DNA of 64,000 nt from Daedaleopsis sinensis (taxonomy: Eukaryota > Basidiomycota > Agaricomycetes > Polyporales > Polyporaceae). The stretch is from assembly GCA_033807695.1 (NCBI GenBank), contig CM066310.1, positions 868,001-932,000 on the forward strand. Reading direction: 5' to 3'. Below, piece by piece: positions 37,066 to 48,059 of this stretch. The translations under genes were made by a program, and so were the position numbers. The notes below the pieces were generated by a model. The model was not told where the DNA came from. It searched no databases and worked only from the letters and a program-made list of their open reading frames with translations. Within the stretch, counting starts at the first letter, position 1, and the number at the start of each line of letters is the position of its first letter.

Positions 37066-40000
37066 ATGGCCCTGTCCAACCCCGCACTCAACGCTAACAT
37101 CGTCCGCCCAGCCCTCCCTCGCTCGGCTTCCAACTATCCAAACGGCCTCCCTTCCTCCCCAATCGCCGCCGCCTCCGTCCAGGATGGGAACACGCTCGCA
37201 GACGCCGTCCTCGAGCTCGCAGATGGCACCGCCTTTCGCGGTATCAGCTTCGGCGCCGAGGGCAAGAGCGTCGCTGGAGAGTGTGTCTTCCAGACTGGTT
37301 CGCGTTCTCCCTCCTCGATCGCAGGTCTGCACTCACTCTGACAAAATCGCACAGGTATGGTTGGCTACACCGAGTCGCTCACAGATCCATCCTACGAGGG
37401 CCAGATTCTTGTCCTAACTTACCCCCTCATCGGCAACTACGGTGTTCCCCCTCGCGTGGACGCCGCCACCGTCGACGACATCCCGCTCGAGTTCGAGTCG
37501 TCTCGGATCCATGTCGCCGCAGTCGTGGTGGGCTCGTACTCGGAGGACTACAGTCACTTCCTCGCCGGCTCGTCTCTCGGGCAATGGCTCAAGGAGAGCG
37601 GGGTGCCCGCCATCTTCGGTGTCGACACTCGCGCCCTCACCAAACGGATCCGCGAAAAGGGATCGATGCTGGGAAAGATCTTGGCGAAGCGCACGGACGT
37701 GCAAGGTAGCAGACGTGCGTCATTGATCCCTCCGTCCACACCGGCGTCTCGCGCCCCATCGCCGCCTGGCGCAATCGCCAGCGCGCGATGGCGCGAGGAG
37801 TACCACGATGTTCCATTCAACGACCCGAATCAAGAGAACCTCGTCGCGGCGGTCTCCATCAAGACTCCGCGCGTGTTCAAGCCCGTGGTCGAACCCAAAA
37901 TGCACCCGTCGGGGTCGCGTCCGCTTCGTGTGCTCGCAGTGGATGTAGGCATGAAGTACAACCAGATCCGGTGCTTTACGCATCGCGGCGTCGAGCTCAA
38001 GGTTGTTCCTTGGGATTACGACTATCTCGCGGAATCCGAGGAGCCCTTCGACGGTCTGTTCGTCTCTAACGGGCCGGGCGACCCAACCATGGTAGCACCG
38101 ACTATCGAGCGACTTTCGCGCGCGATGCAAGAAGCTGACAAGCCTATCTTTGGTATCTGTCTGGGCCACCAGCTCCTCGCACTAGCAGCAGGCGCTGAGA
38201 CATCGAAGATGAAATACGGTAACCGCGGCCACAACATCCCTTGTACGGACGCGCTCAGCGGGCGCTGCTACATCACCAGCCAGAATCACGGATATCAGGT
38301 CGAGACTGTATCCCTGCCCGAGGGATGGAAAGAGCTCTTTCAAAATGCGAACGACGGTAGCAACGAGGGCATCTACTGTGTCGACAAACCCTTCTTCTCC
38401 GTGCAGTTCCATCCCGAGTCTACGCCCGGTCCGCGCGACACGGAGTTCCTTTTCGACGTGTTCATTCAGAACATCCTTGACTGCGCGAAGACCGGCAGCC
38501 TGGTCCCCATCTCAATGCCGGGCGGTCGCAAAGAGGAGAACGCACAGCGCGTACCCCGCGCAGACGTGCAGAAGGTGCTCATCCTCGGGTCCGGCGGGCT
38601 CTCGATCGGGCAGGCGGGCGAGTTCGACTACTCGGGCTCACAGGCGATCAAAGCGCTCAAGGAGGAGGGGATCTACACGATCCTCGTGAACCCCAACATC
38701 GCGACGATCGCGACGTCGCGCGGGCTCGCTGACAAGGTCTACTTCCTCCCAGTGACGCCCGAGTTCGTGCGCAAGATTATCAAGTACGAGAAGCCGGATG
38801 GGATCTACGTCACGTTCGGGGGGCAGACCGCACTCAACGTCGGCATCAAGCTCAAAGACGAGTTCGAGAGCCTCGGCTGCAAGGTGTTGGGCACACCGAT
38901 CGACACCATCATCATGACGGAAGACAGGCAGCTGTTCTCGAGCGCGATGGCGGAGATTGGCGAGCGGTGCGCGCAGTCGAGCACGGCGACCACCGCCGAC
39001 GAGGCAGTTGCGGCGGCGAACACAATTGGCTACCCTGTTATCGTGCGCGCAGCATACGCGCTCGGCGGTCTCGGATCGGGTTTTGCCCAGGATGAGGGGC
39101 AGCTGAAGGCGCTGTGCAGCAAGGCGTTCGCGACGAGCCCGCAGGTGCTGGTGGAGAAGAGCATGAAGGGGTGGAAGGAGATCGAGTACGAGGTCGTGCG
39201 CGACTGCCGCGACAACTGCATCACGGTCTGCAACATGGAGGTGCGTTCTGACGATTTGTGACCGCGAATCGTTATGCTGACGACACGGACAGAACTTCGA
39301 CCCGCTGGGAATCCACACAGGAGACTCAATCGTGGTCGCGCCTTCCCAGACGCTGTCCGACGCCGACTACAACATGCTTCGCACGACCGCGATCAACGTT
39401 ATCCGACACCTCGGTGTTATCGGCGAGTGCAACATCCAGTACGCGCTCAATCCGACGTCGCGCGAGTACTGCATCATCGAGGTTAGTGCCTTACTTCGCA
39501 CCTATGATTGCTTGCACTAACCAGTCGACGTATAGGTCAACGCACGGTTGTCACGATCGTCCGCGCTCGCGTCGAAGGCGACTGGGTATCCGCTCGCGTT
39601 CATCGCGGCGAAGCTCGGGCTGGGCATCCCGCTGAACGAGATCAAGAACTCGGTGACGAAGGTCACGTCCGCGTGCTTCGAGCCAAGCTTGGACTACGTC
39701 GTGGTCAAGATCCCGCGCTGGGACCTCAAGAAGTTCAGCAGGGTCAGCCCGCTACTGAGCAGCAGCATGAAGAGCGTGGGCGAGGTCATGAGCATCGGGC
39801 GTTCGTTCCAGGAGACCATTCAGAAGGCTATCCGGGCGATCGACGACCAGTTCCTTGGGTTTGCCAAGGTGCGTGTTTTTACGATGATCTGTACAAAGTG
39901 TACTAACTACTCCTCGTCCGTAGAATGATTTCGTTGAGGACATCGACGAGGAGCTCATGAACCCGACCGACAAGCGCATATTTGCGATCGCGACGGCCTT

Positions 40001-43000
40001 CCACCGTGGATACAGTGTCGAGAAGATCTGGCAGATGACAAACATCGACAAGTGGTTCCTGACGAAGCTGCAGTCGATCTTCAGCATGGAGCAACGGCTC
40101 TACCAATGCAACATCAACTCGATCGGCTCTGAGCTTCTCCGCCAGGCCAAGCAGTTGGGCTTCTCAGACCGGCAAGTTGCGATGTGCATGGGCAGCACTG
40201 AGCTCGCGGTCCGTCGCCTGCGCCAGGAGCACGGCGTCGCACCCTTCGTCAAGCAGATCGACACCGTAGCAGCCGAGTTCCCTGCCTTTACGAATTACCT
40301 CTACACGACATACAATGGCGTCGAGCACGACATCACCTTCGAGGATTGCGGTGTCATGGTCCTAGGCTCCGGCGTATACCGCATCGGCTCGTCCGTGGAG
40401 TTCGACTGGTGCGCTGTCCGCGCCATTCGGACTCTACGCGACTGTGGGCTCCCTACCGTCATGGTGAACTACAACCCGGAGACCGTGAGTACGGACTACG
40501 ACGAGGCAGACCGGCTGTACTTCGAGAACATCAGCCTTGAGACGATCCTCGACATCTACGACACCGAGCGCTCCCGCGGCGTCATTCTCTCCATGGGCGG
40601 CCAGACGCCAAACAACATCGCCCTGCCGCTGTACCGGCAGAACGTGAAGATCTACGGAACGTCTCCGGAGATGATCGACACAGCCGAGAACAGGTACAAG
40701 TTCTCGCGGCTGCTGGACGAGATAGGTGTCGACCAGCCGTTGTGGAAGGAGCTGTCGAGCTTCACCGAGGCGCACGCGTTCTGCGAGAAGGTCGGGTACC
40801 CGGTGCTCGTGCGCCCCTCGTACGTGCTCTCGGGTGCGGCGATGAACGTCGTGTTCAGCAGGGACGACCTCAGCAGCTACCTCTCGCAGGCGACGGCGGT
40901 CTCGCGCGAGCACCCGGTCGTGATCACGAAATACATCGAGGGCGCGAAGGAGATCGAGATGGACGCGGTCGCCAAAGACGGCAAGGTCATCATGCACTAC
41001 ATCTCGGAGCACGTCGAAAACGCGGGCGTGCACTCGGGCGATGCGACGCTCATCCACCCGCCGCAGGACCTCGACCCGGAGACGGTGCGGCGGATCGTGG
41101 ACGCGACGATGAAGATCGGGAACGCGCTGAACGTGACGGGCCCGTTCAACATCCAGTTCATCGCGAAGAACAACGAGATCAAGGTGATCGAGTGCAACCT
41201 GCGCGCCGCGCGCTCGTTCCCGTTCGTGTCCAAGGTCACGGGCATCGACGCGATCGAGATGGCGACCAAGGTCATGCTGAGCCTCCCCGTCGAGCCGTAC
41301 CCGCACGTCCCGCTCCCCGTGGACTACGTCGGCGTCAAGGTGCCGCAGTTCAGCTTCAGCAGGCTGTCAGGCGCGGACCCCGTGCTCGGCGTCGAGATGG
41401 CCTCGACGGGCGAGGTGGCGTGTTTCGGGAGAGACAAGTACGAAGCGTACGTGAAGGCGCTGATCTCAACTGGGATTGTCCTGCCGAAGAAGAACATCCT
41501 GTTTTCCATCGGGAGCTTCAAGGAAAAGCTCGAGATTCTCCCTTCGGTCCAGAGGTTGCATGCCGCCGGGTACAACCTGTTTGGAACGTCCGGTACTGCG
41601 GATTTCTTCACGGAACACAACATCCCCTGCAAGGTAAGCGGTTTTTTGCTTGAAGTGTACCGTGTGACACTGTTTCTAACCGCAACGCGCCGCAGTATCT
41701 CGAGATTCTGGGTGAGGACAGCGAACAGAAGTCCGAGTACTCTCTCACACAGCACTTGGCGAACAACCTCATCGACATGTACATCAACCTCCCGTCCAAA
41801 AACCACTATCGCCGTCCCGCGAGCTACGCAAGCAAGGGATACCGCACGCGTCGCATGGCCGTTGACTTCGCTGTGCCGCTCATCACGAACGTCAAGATCG
41901 CGAAGCTGCTCTTTGAGGCCCTCGTCCGCAAGATGCCATTGGAGGTGTCTCCCGTCGATTTCAAGACGTCGCACGACACGCACACGTTCCCCGGCCTGGT
42001 CAACGTCTGCAGCTATGTACCGGATCTGACGATGGCAGGAGAGGACTTCGTCAACGCTTCCAAGGCGTCCATCAGTGGCGGCTTCGTCACGGCGCTCGTC
42101 ATGCCTGTCGGCTTGCAGACTAGGATCACGGACAGGGCATCGCTGGACAAGGCGAGCGGCAACATCGCAGGCGCTGCGTTCTGCAATTACGGGATGAACA
42201 TTACTGCGTCTTCGGGCAATGTGAACGCGCTGGACGACGAGCTCGAGGCAGACGTGAAGTCGCTGTTCGTGCCGTTCCGCTACGGCGATCCTGACAGTCA
42301 GATTCCTGCCGCCGCGGCTCACTTTGCGTCATGGCCCGCCGAGAAGGCGATTGTGACCGACGCGCGGGGCGCAAACCTTGCGCCGATCCTCCTGCTCGCG
42401 GACCTCCACAACCACTCGCTGCATGTCACGAACGTTCAGACTAAAGAGGATATGCTCCTGATCTCGCTAAGCAAAGCGAAAGGCTTGAAGGTCACCTGCG
42501 ATGTTACCGTCTACGCCTTGTTCTTCACGCAGGAGCAGTTCCCTGGGACCACCTGTCTTCCAACGGTCGAGAACCAGCAGTATCTGTGGAGCAACCTTGA
42601 AGCCATCGATGTCTTCTCCGTTGGACGCGTTCCGTACGAGCTCGCCACACAGCTCGGGAAGGACGCATCTGCTGCATCGGGTATCGAGGAGACTCTTCCG
42701 CTCTTGCTCGGAGCGGTTGCAACTGGTCGTCTCACCCTTGAGGACATCCGTCGTCGTCTTCACGATAACCCCCTCCGCATCTTCGCGCTGCCAGAACAGG
42801 GCCATGCGAACGTCGAGATCATTGTTGGCCGCAAGTGTCAGTTCCAAAAACGCGTGCACGCGTGGTCCCCTCTCGAAGGGACGGTCGTTAACGGCGCCGT
42901 ACACCGCGTGCAAATATTTGGTCAGACGGCATTCCTCGACGGCGTCCTCGCAGGCGCGCCGCTGGGCAAGGACATCTCCAGCGCGACGATCAGCCACCCG

Positions 43001-44281
43001 CCCGCAGAGAGGAGAGTGTCTGTCTCTGGACCCAGGCCCGACATGCAAGCAATGCTCGGGCGCACTGCAACGGACGCTACCGCTCAGACACAGACGCAAG
43101 CAGCAGCTCACAATAGCGCGATCTCTTCTACAGCAGTCGCATCTGTACACGGGCCCATGTCCAGCATGCAAATCTTCAACCACCTGCTCCCCCACCCTGC
43201 CTTCAACCGCCGTCACATCCTCACCGTCAAGCAGTTCGGCCACCGTGACGTCCACGATCTTTTCACGCTCGCGCACGAAATGCAGCTGCAAGTCGAGAGG
43301 AACGGCACTCTCGATATCCTCAAGGGGAAGGTGCTCGCGACGCTGTTCTACGAGCCTTCGACGCGGACGTCTTCTTCGTTCGACACCGCCATGAAACGTT
43401 GCGGCGGAGAGGTCGTCAACGTCAACGTCGATTCGTCCTCGGTGCTCAAGGGCGAGACTTTGCCTGACACTATCCGTACGCTCGGATGCTACGCCGACGC
43501 GATCGTCATCCGTCATCCCGAGGTCGGCAGCTCGCAGCTCGCGGCCAAGTTCTCGCCAGTTCCGATCCTGAACGCTGGTGACGGTATTGGGGAGCACCCT
43601 ACGCAGGTAAGTGACTCGAACAGCAGCATGGTGCGGGCCTCGGGACTGACGCTCTGCTAGGCTCTGCTCGACGTTTACACGATCCGTTCCGAACTGGGCA
43701 CTGTGAACGGGCGTACGATCACTATGCTCGGAGATCTCAAAAACGGCCGGACTGTCCACAGCCTCGTCACTCTCCTCTCGCTATACTCAGTCCGCCTTAA
43801 CTTCGTTTCCCCGCCTTCGCTCGCTATGCCCGCTAGCGTCGTCTCTGCTGCGCGCAAGGCGGGCATTCCTGTCTGCCAGTGCGAGTCCCTGGAGGAGGTC
43901 CTCGGAGATACGGACGTCCTGTACGTCACGCGGCTCCAGAAGGAGCGGTTCAAGGACGAGTCGGAATGGGCGGCGGTGAAGGACGCGTACCGCGTAGACC
44001 ATTCGCTACTCTCGCGAGCAAAGGAGGATATGATCGTCATGCACCCGCTTCCGCGTGTGAACGGTGAGTGTGACTCCGGGTATCCTCGCAGACTTCCAAC
44101 TGACTGTGCGATAGAAATCGACCCCGACGTGGACTTCGACTCTCGCCGTGCTGTTTACTTCCGTCAAATGCGTTATGGTCTTTTCGTGAGTTCGCCCTTG
44201 TCTCGCGGGAATGACGTCCAGGCTGACAGAGGGTCTGTTTGCTAGGTCCGCATGGCACTGCTTGCAAGCGTGATGGGTTAG
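37066..44281 (+). CDS. URA2: CAD/URA2-type multifunctional pyrimidine enzyme (CPSase II - aspartate transcarbamylase)
   Basis: Nine exons (37066-37297, 37355-39240, 39293-39481, 39536-39868, 39924-41633, 41696-43606, 43661-44063, 44115-44185, 44246-44281) give about 2256 residues, close to the known length of fungal URA2. Order: glutamine amidotransferase with catalytic Cys in FGICLGHQ and His-Glu in QFHPES; carbamoyl phosphate synthase with two ATP-grasp halves, starting [20 protein letters not shown]; an MGS-like regulatory domain ([12 protein letters not shown]); a dihydroorotase-like domain without the HxH metal site ([12 protein letters not shown]), inactive as in other fungi; then aspartate transcarbamylase with [24 protein letters not shown] and MHPLPRVN. 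It makes carbamoyl aspartate from glutamine, bicarbonate, ATP and aspartate. Feedback by UTP is known for the family. The first intron donor, GTTCGC, is weak. Confidence 0.96.
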
Positions 44282-44746
44282 GAAGTGACTCCCACAAAAT
44301 AATGACTTTTGTAGGTTACATTGGACAAAGTAGAACATCATTGCGGTCGCAACAAAATGTATCAATAGTCGTACACAGCATATCACTAATATCGTACATC
44401 AAGTAGATTCCTGCTTCTTGTAACTCGTCCGCGACGCTGCCTCCGAGGGGGCAGAATCCATGGACCGCGAAAGTTTCCACTGTGAGCCTCCCGCTTTCGT
44501 GCATGTAAATGAACCTCTTCCAGTCTTTCTTTCATGCATCTAGGGACTATCCACCACGGGCAAGACTCTCCAAGAGCCGATGTTGTGCTATGATCAGAGG
44601 CATCACGAGGAAAGGGTACAGTTCGGCGACATTGTTGATGATCGAAATTCCGCGTCGATCCTACGGCTCAAAAGGTATGATATCTGTGGGAGGAGATCGA
44701 AATGTCAGCATATCGAGACACGGTATGTACTGCGAGTGCCGTAGAT
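44282..44746. other. Spacer between CAD and F-box copy 2
   Basis: Convergent 3' flanks. The right half, from about 44530, is part of the inverted duplication. No gene. Confidence 0.5.
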
Positions 44747-46700
44747 CTACTCACTGTCTATCTCTTCGATCCAGGCGAGGTCGGTACGATCCCGGCGGAT
44801 GCTCTGCGCGCGCCGGGCCTCCGCGGGCGTGAGAGCTCGAACTTGGACTCGCTGCACGCCGGAGTCCTCATCGACTCCTCGAACCCGCCACCACCGCGAT
44901 TTCATGGGCGAATCTCGGTGCCAATAGCCCTGACGCGCGTAGTCGTCCCGCTTCTCGAAGTACACCTCATCGTCCACCCGGTAACCTGGAATGGGTTCGG
45001 ATGGGCGGATGTCCGAGTCCGAGATGTACTCGTCACGGTCCTCTTCCAATTCAGCTGATAGATATATGTCAGCGTATAGCGCTTCCGCAGTACGACATAC
45101 ACCAAGGGATGTACATACGCCTGGAAGGGCGATCGAAATCTAGGGTCGGGCCCTCGTCGATAATTCCGACCAGCTTGAGGGTGGGCATGACATGGGCCAG
45201 CCGAATGGCCAGTCCAGGCAGGGTGGCAACACGGTGGTCGTAGAGCCTATCTGAGAGCGCTATATTTTCCTCGTACCGCCTGGTCGCCTCCTTCAGGTCA
45301 TCTGGGATCATGAGCCAGATGGACATGGGCGCCTGCTCGACATGGGGCAGTGGAGGGAAACACAACCGCAATCCGAGGAGGTTGAGACCGCGAAGCGCGT
45401 CCGGTAGGTTGTCCTACACGTTGGAGCAGTAGTTAGCAACATTAATCGCAACAGGTTACAGAACCGGCTGAATAGAGAGGACGTACCAGCCAGCCGGCGT
45501 ACTCCTCCTTGATCGCGAGGATAGACACCTTGAGCTCGAGATAACGCAGACGCGGGGCGATCGCGGGTACCTGCGCCCAGAAGCGCATCGGCTCGGCACC
45601 CACCATCACCCACAGCTGCAGCCCGACGGGGGAGGCTTTGCGCAGTGCCTCTAGTAATGTGGAGACGTTGCGCGCATCTTCGCCGCCTGCGTCCGCCACC
45701 GAGATCGCGGCAGCAACTTGGAGGTTCTCGACTGTGCATAGACGATTTACCATGCAGCGCAGGACTGCGATCGACGAGAGCATAAGAGAGCGGAGGGGCG
45801 GCCAGTCGACGGTGGCGGGGCTGGGGACGATTCGGGCGTGCTCTACTCGAGACATCCAGCCCATGTCTCGGAGTCCATACTCCAGCAATGTGATGTTGGG
45901 GAAGAGGTCGACAAGGTCGAGTGTCTCTTTCGATGCCTCAAAGATGAAGAGTCTCCGGAGGGAGGGATAGAGAAAGGGGACACCCTCATGCAAGTCGCGG
46001 TAAGACGCCGGGATGTAGAGGTTCGCGATGCGCAGCGTGCGTAGGTTTGGGAAGGTGGAGAGGGTGGAGAGGAGCACACGAATGGTCTCATGGTATCTGC
46101 TATCGGTCTCCAAGATGCCTCCGAAGTCGGATTCGAGTGAGAGTGTGGAGAGGTTCCACCCGGTGCTCCCGATGAACTTGACCACCGGGGTGGTCACAGT
46201 CTCGAACTCGGCGCGGCGGAGGCGATGTAGACCACGAAAGATAGCGGCCAGCTTGGAATTTTTGTCGTGATGCAGGAACTCGTCTATATAGGCGAACGAG
46301 AGCCTCTTCAGGTTACGTGCGCCACCGAGCAGGGAGAGAACGAGATCCATGACCTCCGGTATGAACACTGCCACGGGATCGATATCTTCAATCCTGCCTC
46401 CCCCCCCCCCCCAGAAGAGGAGAATACTGTGGAAGTGACCAACAGAAGCCTGGTCTCCATCGAGAACGTATCGACAGAGTTTTTCAAGCTTGCAACCGTC
46501 GTGTGCTCTCAGTACAGAGGCAATGTAGACGACCGCGAGATCGTGGAGACGTTTGCAAGTGAGTGAGAGATTTCGAGCGTTCCTTCCAAACAGGCGGCTA
46601 CAAATATCAATGAGGATATCGTCGTTGAGATCAAGAAGCTGCATGTTTTGCAGAATATGCGAGGCTGGTGGAGGATGGAGGGATGGGGATAAATCTATTT
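44530..46700 (-). repeat. Right arm of inverted segmental duplication
   Basis: Reverse-oriented partner of 32440-34742, separated from it by about 9.8 kb holding SLATT2 and CAD. Confidence 0.75.
44747..46644 (-). CDS. F-box protein with leucine-rich-like repeats, copy 2
   Basis: Exons 46644-45487, 45413-45119 and 45054-44747 give about 586 residues. The F-box start is MQLLDLNDDILIDICSRLF, then LSLTCKRLHDLAVVYI. Leucine-rich segments match copy 1 (TGWNLSTLSLE, FPNLRTLRIANL, LRYLELKVS). The C-terminal exon again has EEDRDEYISDSD, SRWWRVRGVDEDSG and IRRDRTDLAWIEEI. A run of about fourteen cytosines near 46398-46411 encodes a short glycine tract that is absent from copy 1 and is a likely site of length variation. 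All introns match copy 1 in place and phase. It is oriented opposite to copy 1. Confidence 0.85.
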
Positions 46701-47758
46701 GGAAACCCCGGGAGCTGGTAAGAACCCGGTTCTTTTGAGGAAGTGATGTAAACCCACGATTATAATTCTGGCGCCCGGACGGTCGGCAGGCGCCCATGCC
46801 GGCCGCGCGCCGCGCGTGAGCGTTGACCTTGCGTCTAACGACTCGACGTTCTGGTATGTCCTCTCCCGTTCAATAGGGCCTGTACATTGTCTGCCTAGAG
46901 AAGAGAACACCCAGGCTACTCCGGGTTACTGGAGCTATCAGTCTCGACCATGGGGTTAATGTTCAAGAAATACAACATCCCTGCGAGCGCTACTAAGTGT
47001 TACGAGCATGTCCGTTTTTGGTCTTCGCATCATTCTTTTCAGTCTCCGCTTCGATCACTTTGGGTACGAGTACTGTACGAGTGTACACATTGTACGTCGC
47101 GCGCACCTGCACGTACACTGCCCGCGACAGGTAGATACACATTATACCCTCATAGACTACTGTAGCCCAGAGTATAAGACTACCGCTCGAGCTGGAGAGC
47201 CCTCTAGCTTCGAGTTGGTACTTTTCCCGCCCTTCCGCGTCCTGGACGCCCGTTAGCGAGCGTACGCTGCGTAGTCGTATCACACTGAGGCTACTGCTAG
47301 TCTCCACAGTTTTTCGAGTCACTTACTACTAGTACCATCTCTCAGACGGCGACCAAGCCTAATTACATATTTTGACAACTTTTTGGAAGAGTTCGAAACA
47401 CTACTAGTAGTTCTACTACTTAACGGTAGTGTGGTACAGCTCAGCTTTCTAGTGAATGGGAATGGTGCACTCACTGCCAGTGCTAATTTGCCACTTTTAT
47501 GAAGGATATACCTAAGACACACCTTGTATTTAACACAAGGGACAGCCAACTTAACTGCAAGACTGACCGGAGTGACTCGTAATCAAGACGGGAGGTCGTG
47601 CGGCCGCGGCCGCAGTGGAAGCAGCCTCGGTCGGCAATTGGACGACTCGGAGGGAGATAGTCAGACATCACACGTACGGTCAACCGAGCTGAAAGTAGAT
47701 AGCATTTATAGGCGTAAATAACTAGACTATCGAGGCTGGCAAATACTACGCCGGTATG
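46645..47758. other. Upstream of F-box copy 2, no gene recognised
   Basis: The segment about 46682-46740 (GATAAATCTATTTGGAAACC, then GAGCTGGTAAGAACCCGG) recurs inverted at about 54030-54085. A perfect 16-bp palindrome, TGCGGCCGCGGCCGCA, is at 47599-47614. The short frames have no domain. Confidence 0.4.
46682..46740 (-). repeat. Dispersed repeat, inverted partner at 54030-54085
   Basis: Shares the GGTTTCCAAATAGATTTATC core with the right-hand copy. It is the 5' flank of F-box copy 2 on the minus strand. Confidence 0.7.
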
Positions 47759-47767
47759 CCATGCAAG
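47759..47767. repeat. Target site duplication, left (CCATGCAAG)
   Basis: Nine bases identical to 53907-53915, directly outside the terminal inverted repeat. Confidence 0.9.
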
Positions 47768-47974
47768 TGGTCTCGTACCCAGACGTAGAGTAGAACGCCC
47801 GCACCCCACCACCGCGGCTACTCAGACGTCTGGGGCAGTTTGATAGAGACCCCCTACGTACCCCCCGATTTCAAATTCGTCACGGTCACAGAGCTCGGCT
47901 CGCCCGCCCCGCCACGCGCGCTCAGATTAGATGGTGAGATCGCCTGCCTGTTACGCAGACGCCCTACCGTACTT
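47768..47974 (+). repeat. Left terminal inverted repeat, 207 bp
   Basis: Read base by base against the reverse complement of 53700-53906: no difference seen. Identity stops after CCGTACTT. It holds an open frame starting MIETPYVPPDFKFVTV and a GTGAGATCG donor-like sequence near 47933. Confidence 0.93.
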
Positions 47975-48059
47975 GCCACCTTCACTGTAGACGCGTCGCA
48001 AACGCGTCGCGTTGCGCTCACCTCGTTTTCGCGTCCTGTACTCTACTAGCGTGCTTTCT

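Noticed and set aside
41970..43000. Active dihydroorotase within CAD
   Set aside because: The HxH metal-binding motif is absent (HDTHTF context), as in other fungal URA2 proteins, where this domain is inactive.
47840..48049. Independent small gene in each terminal repeat
   Set aside because: The frame is identical because the repeats are identical, and it diverges right after the repeat ends; a shared leader or exon is more likely than a gene.
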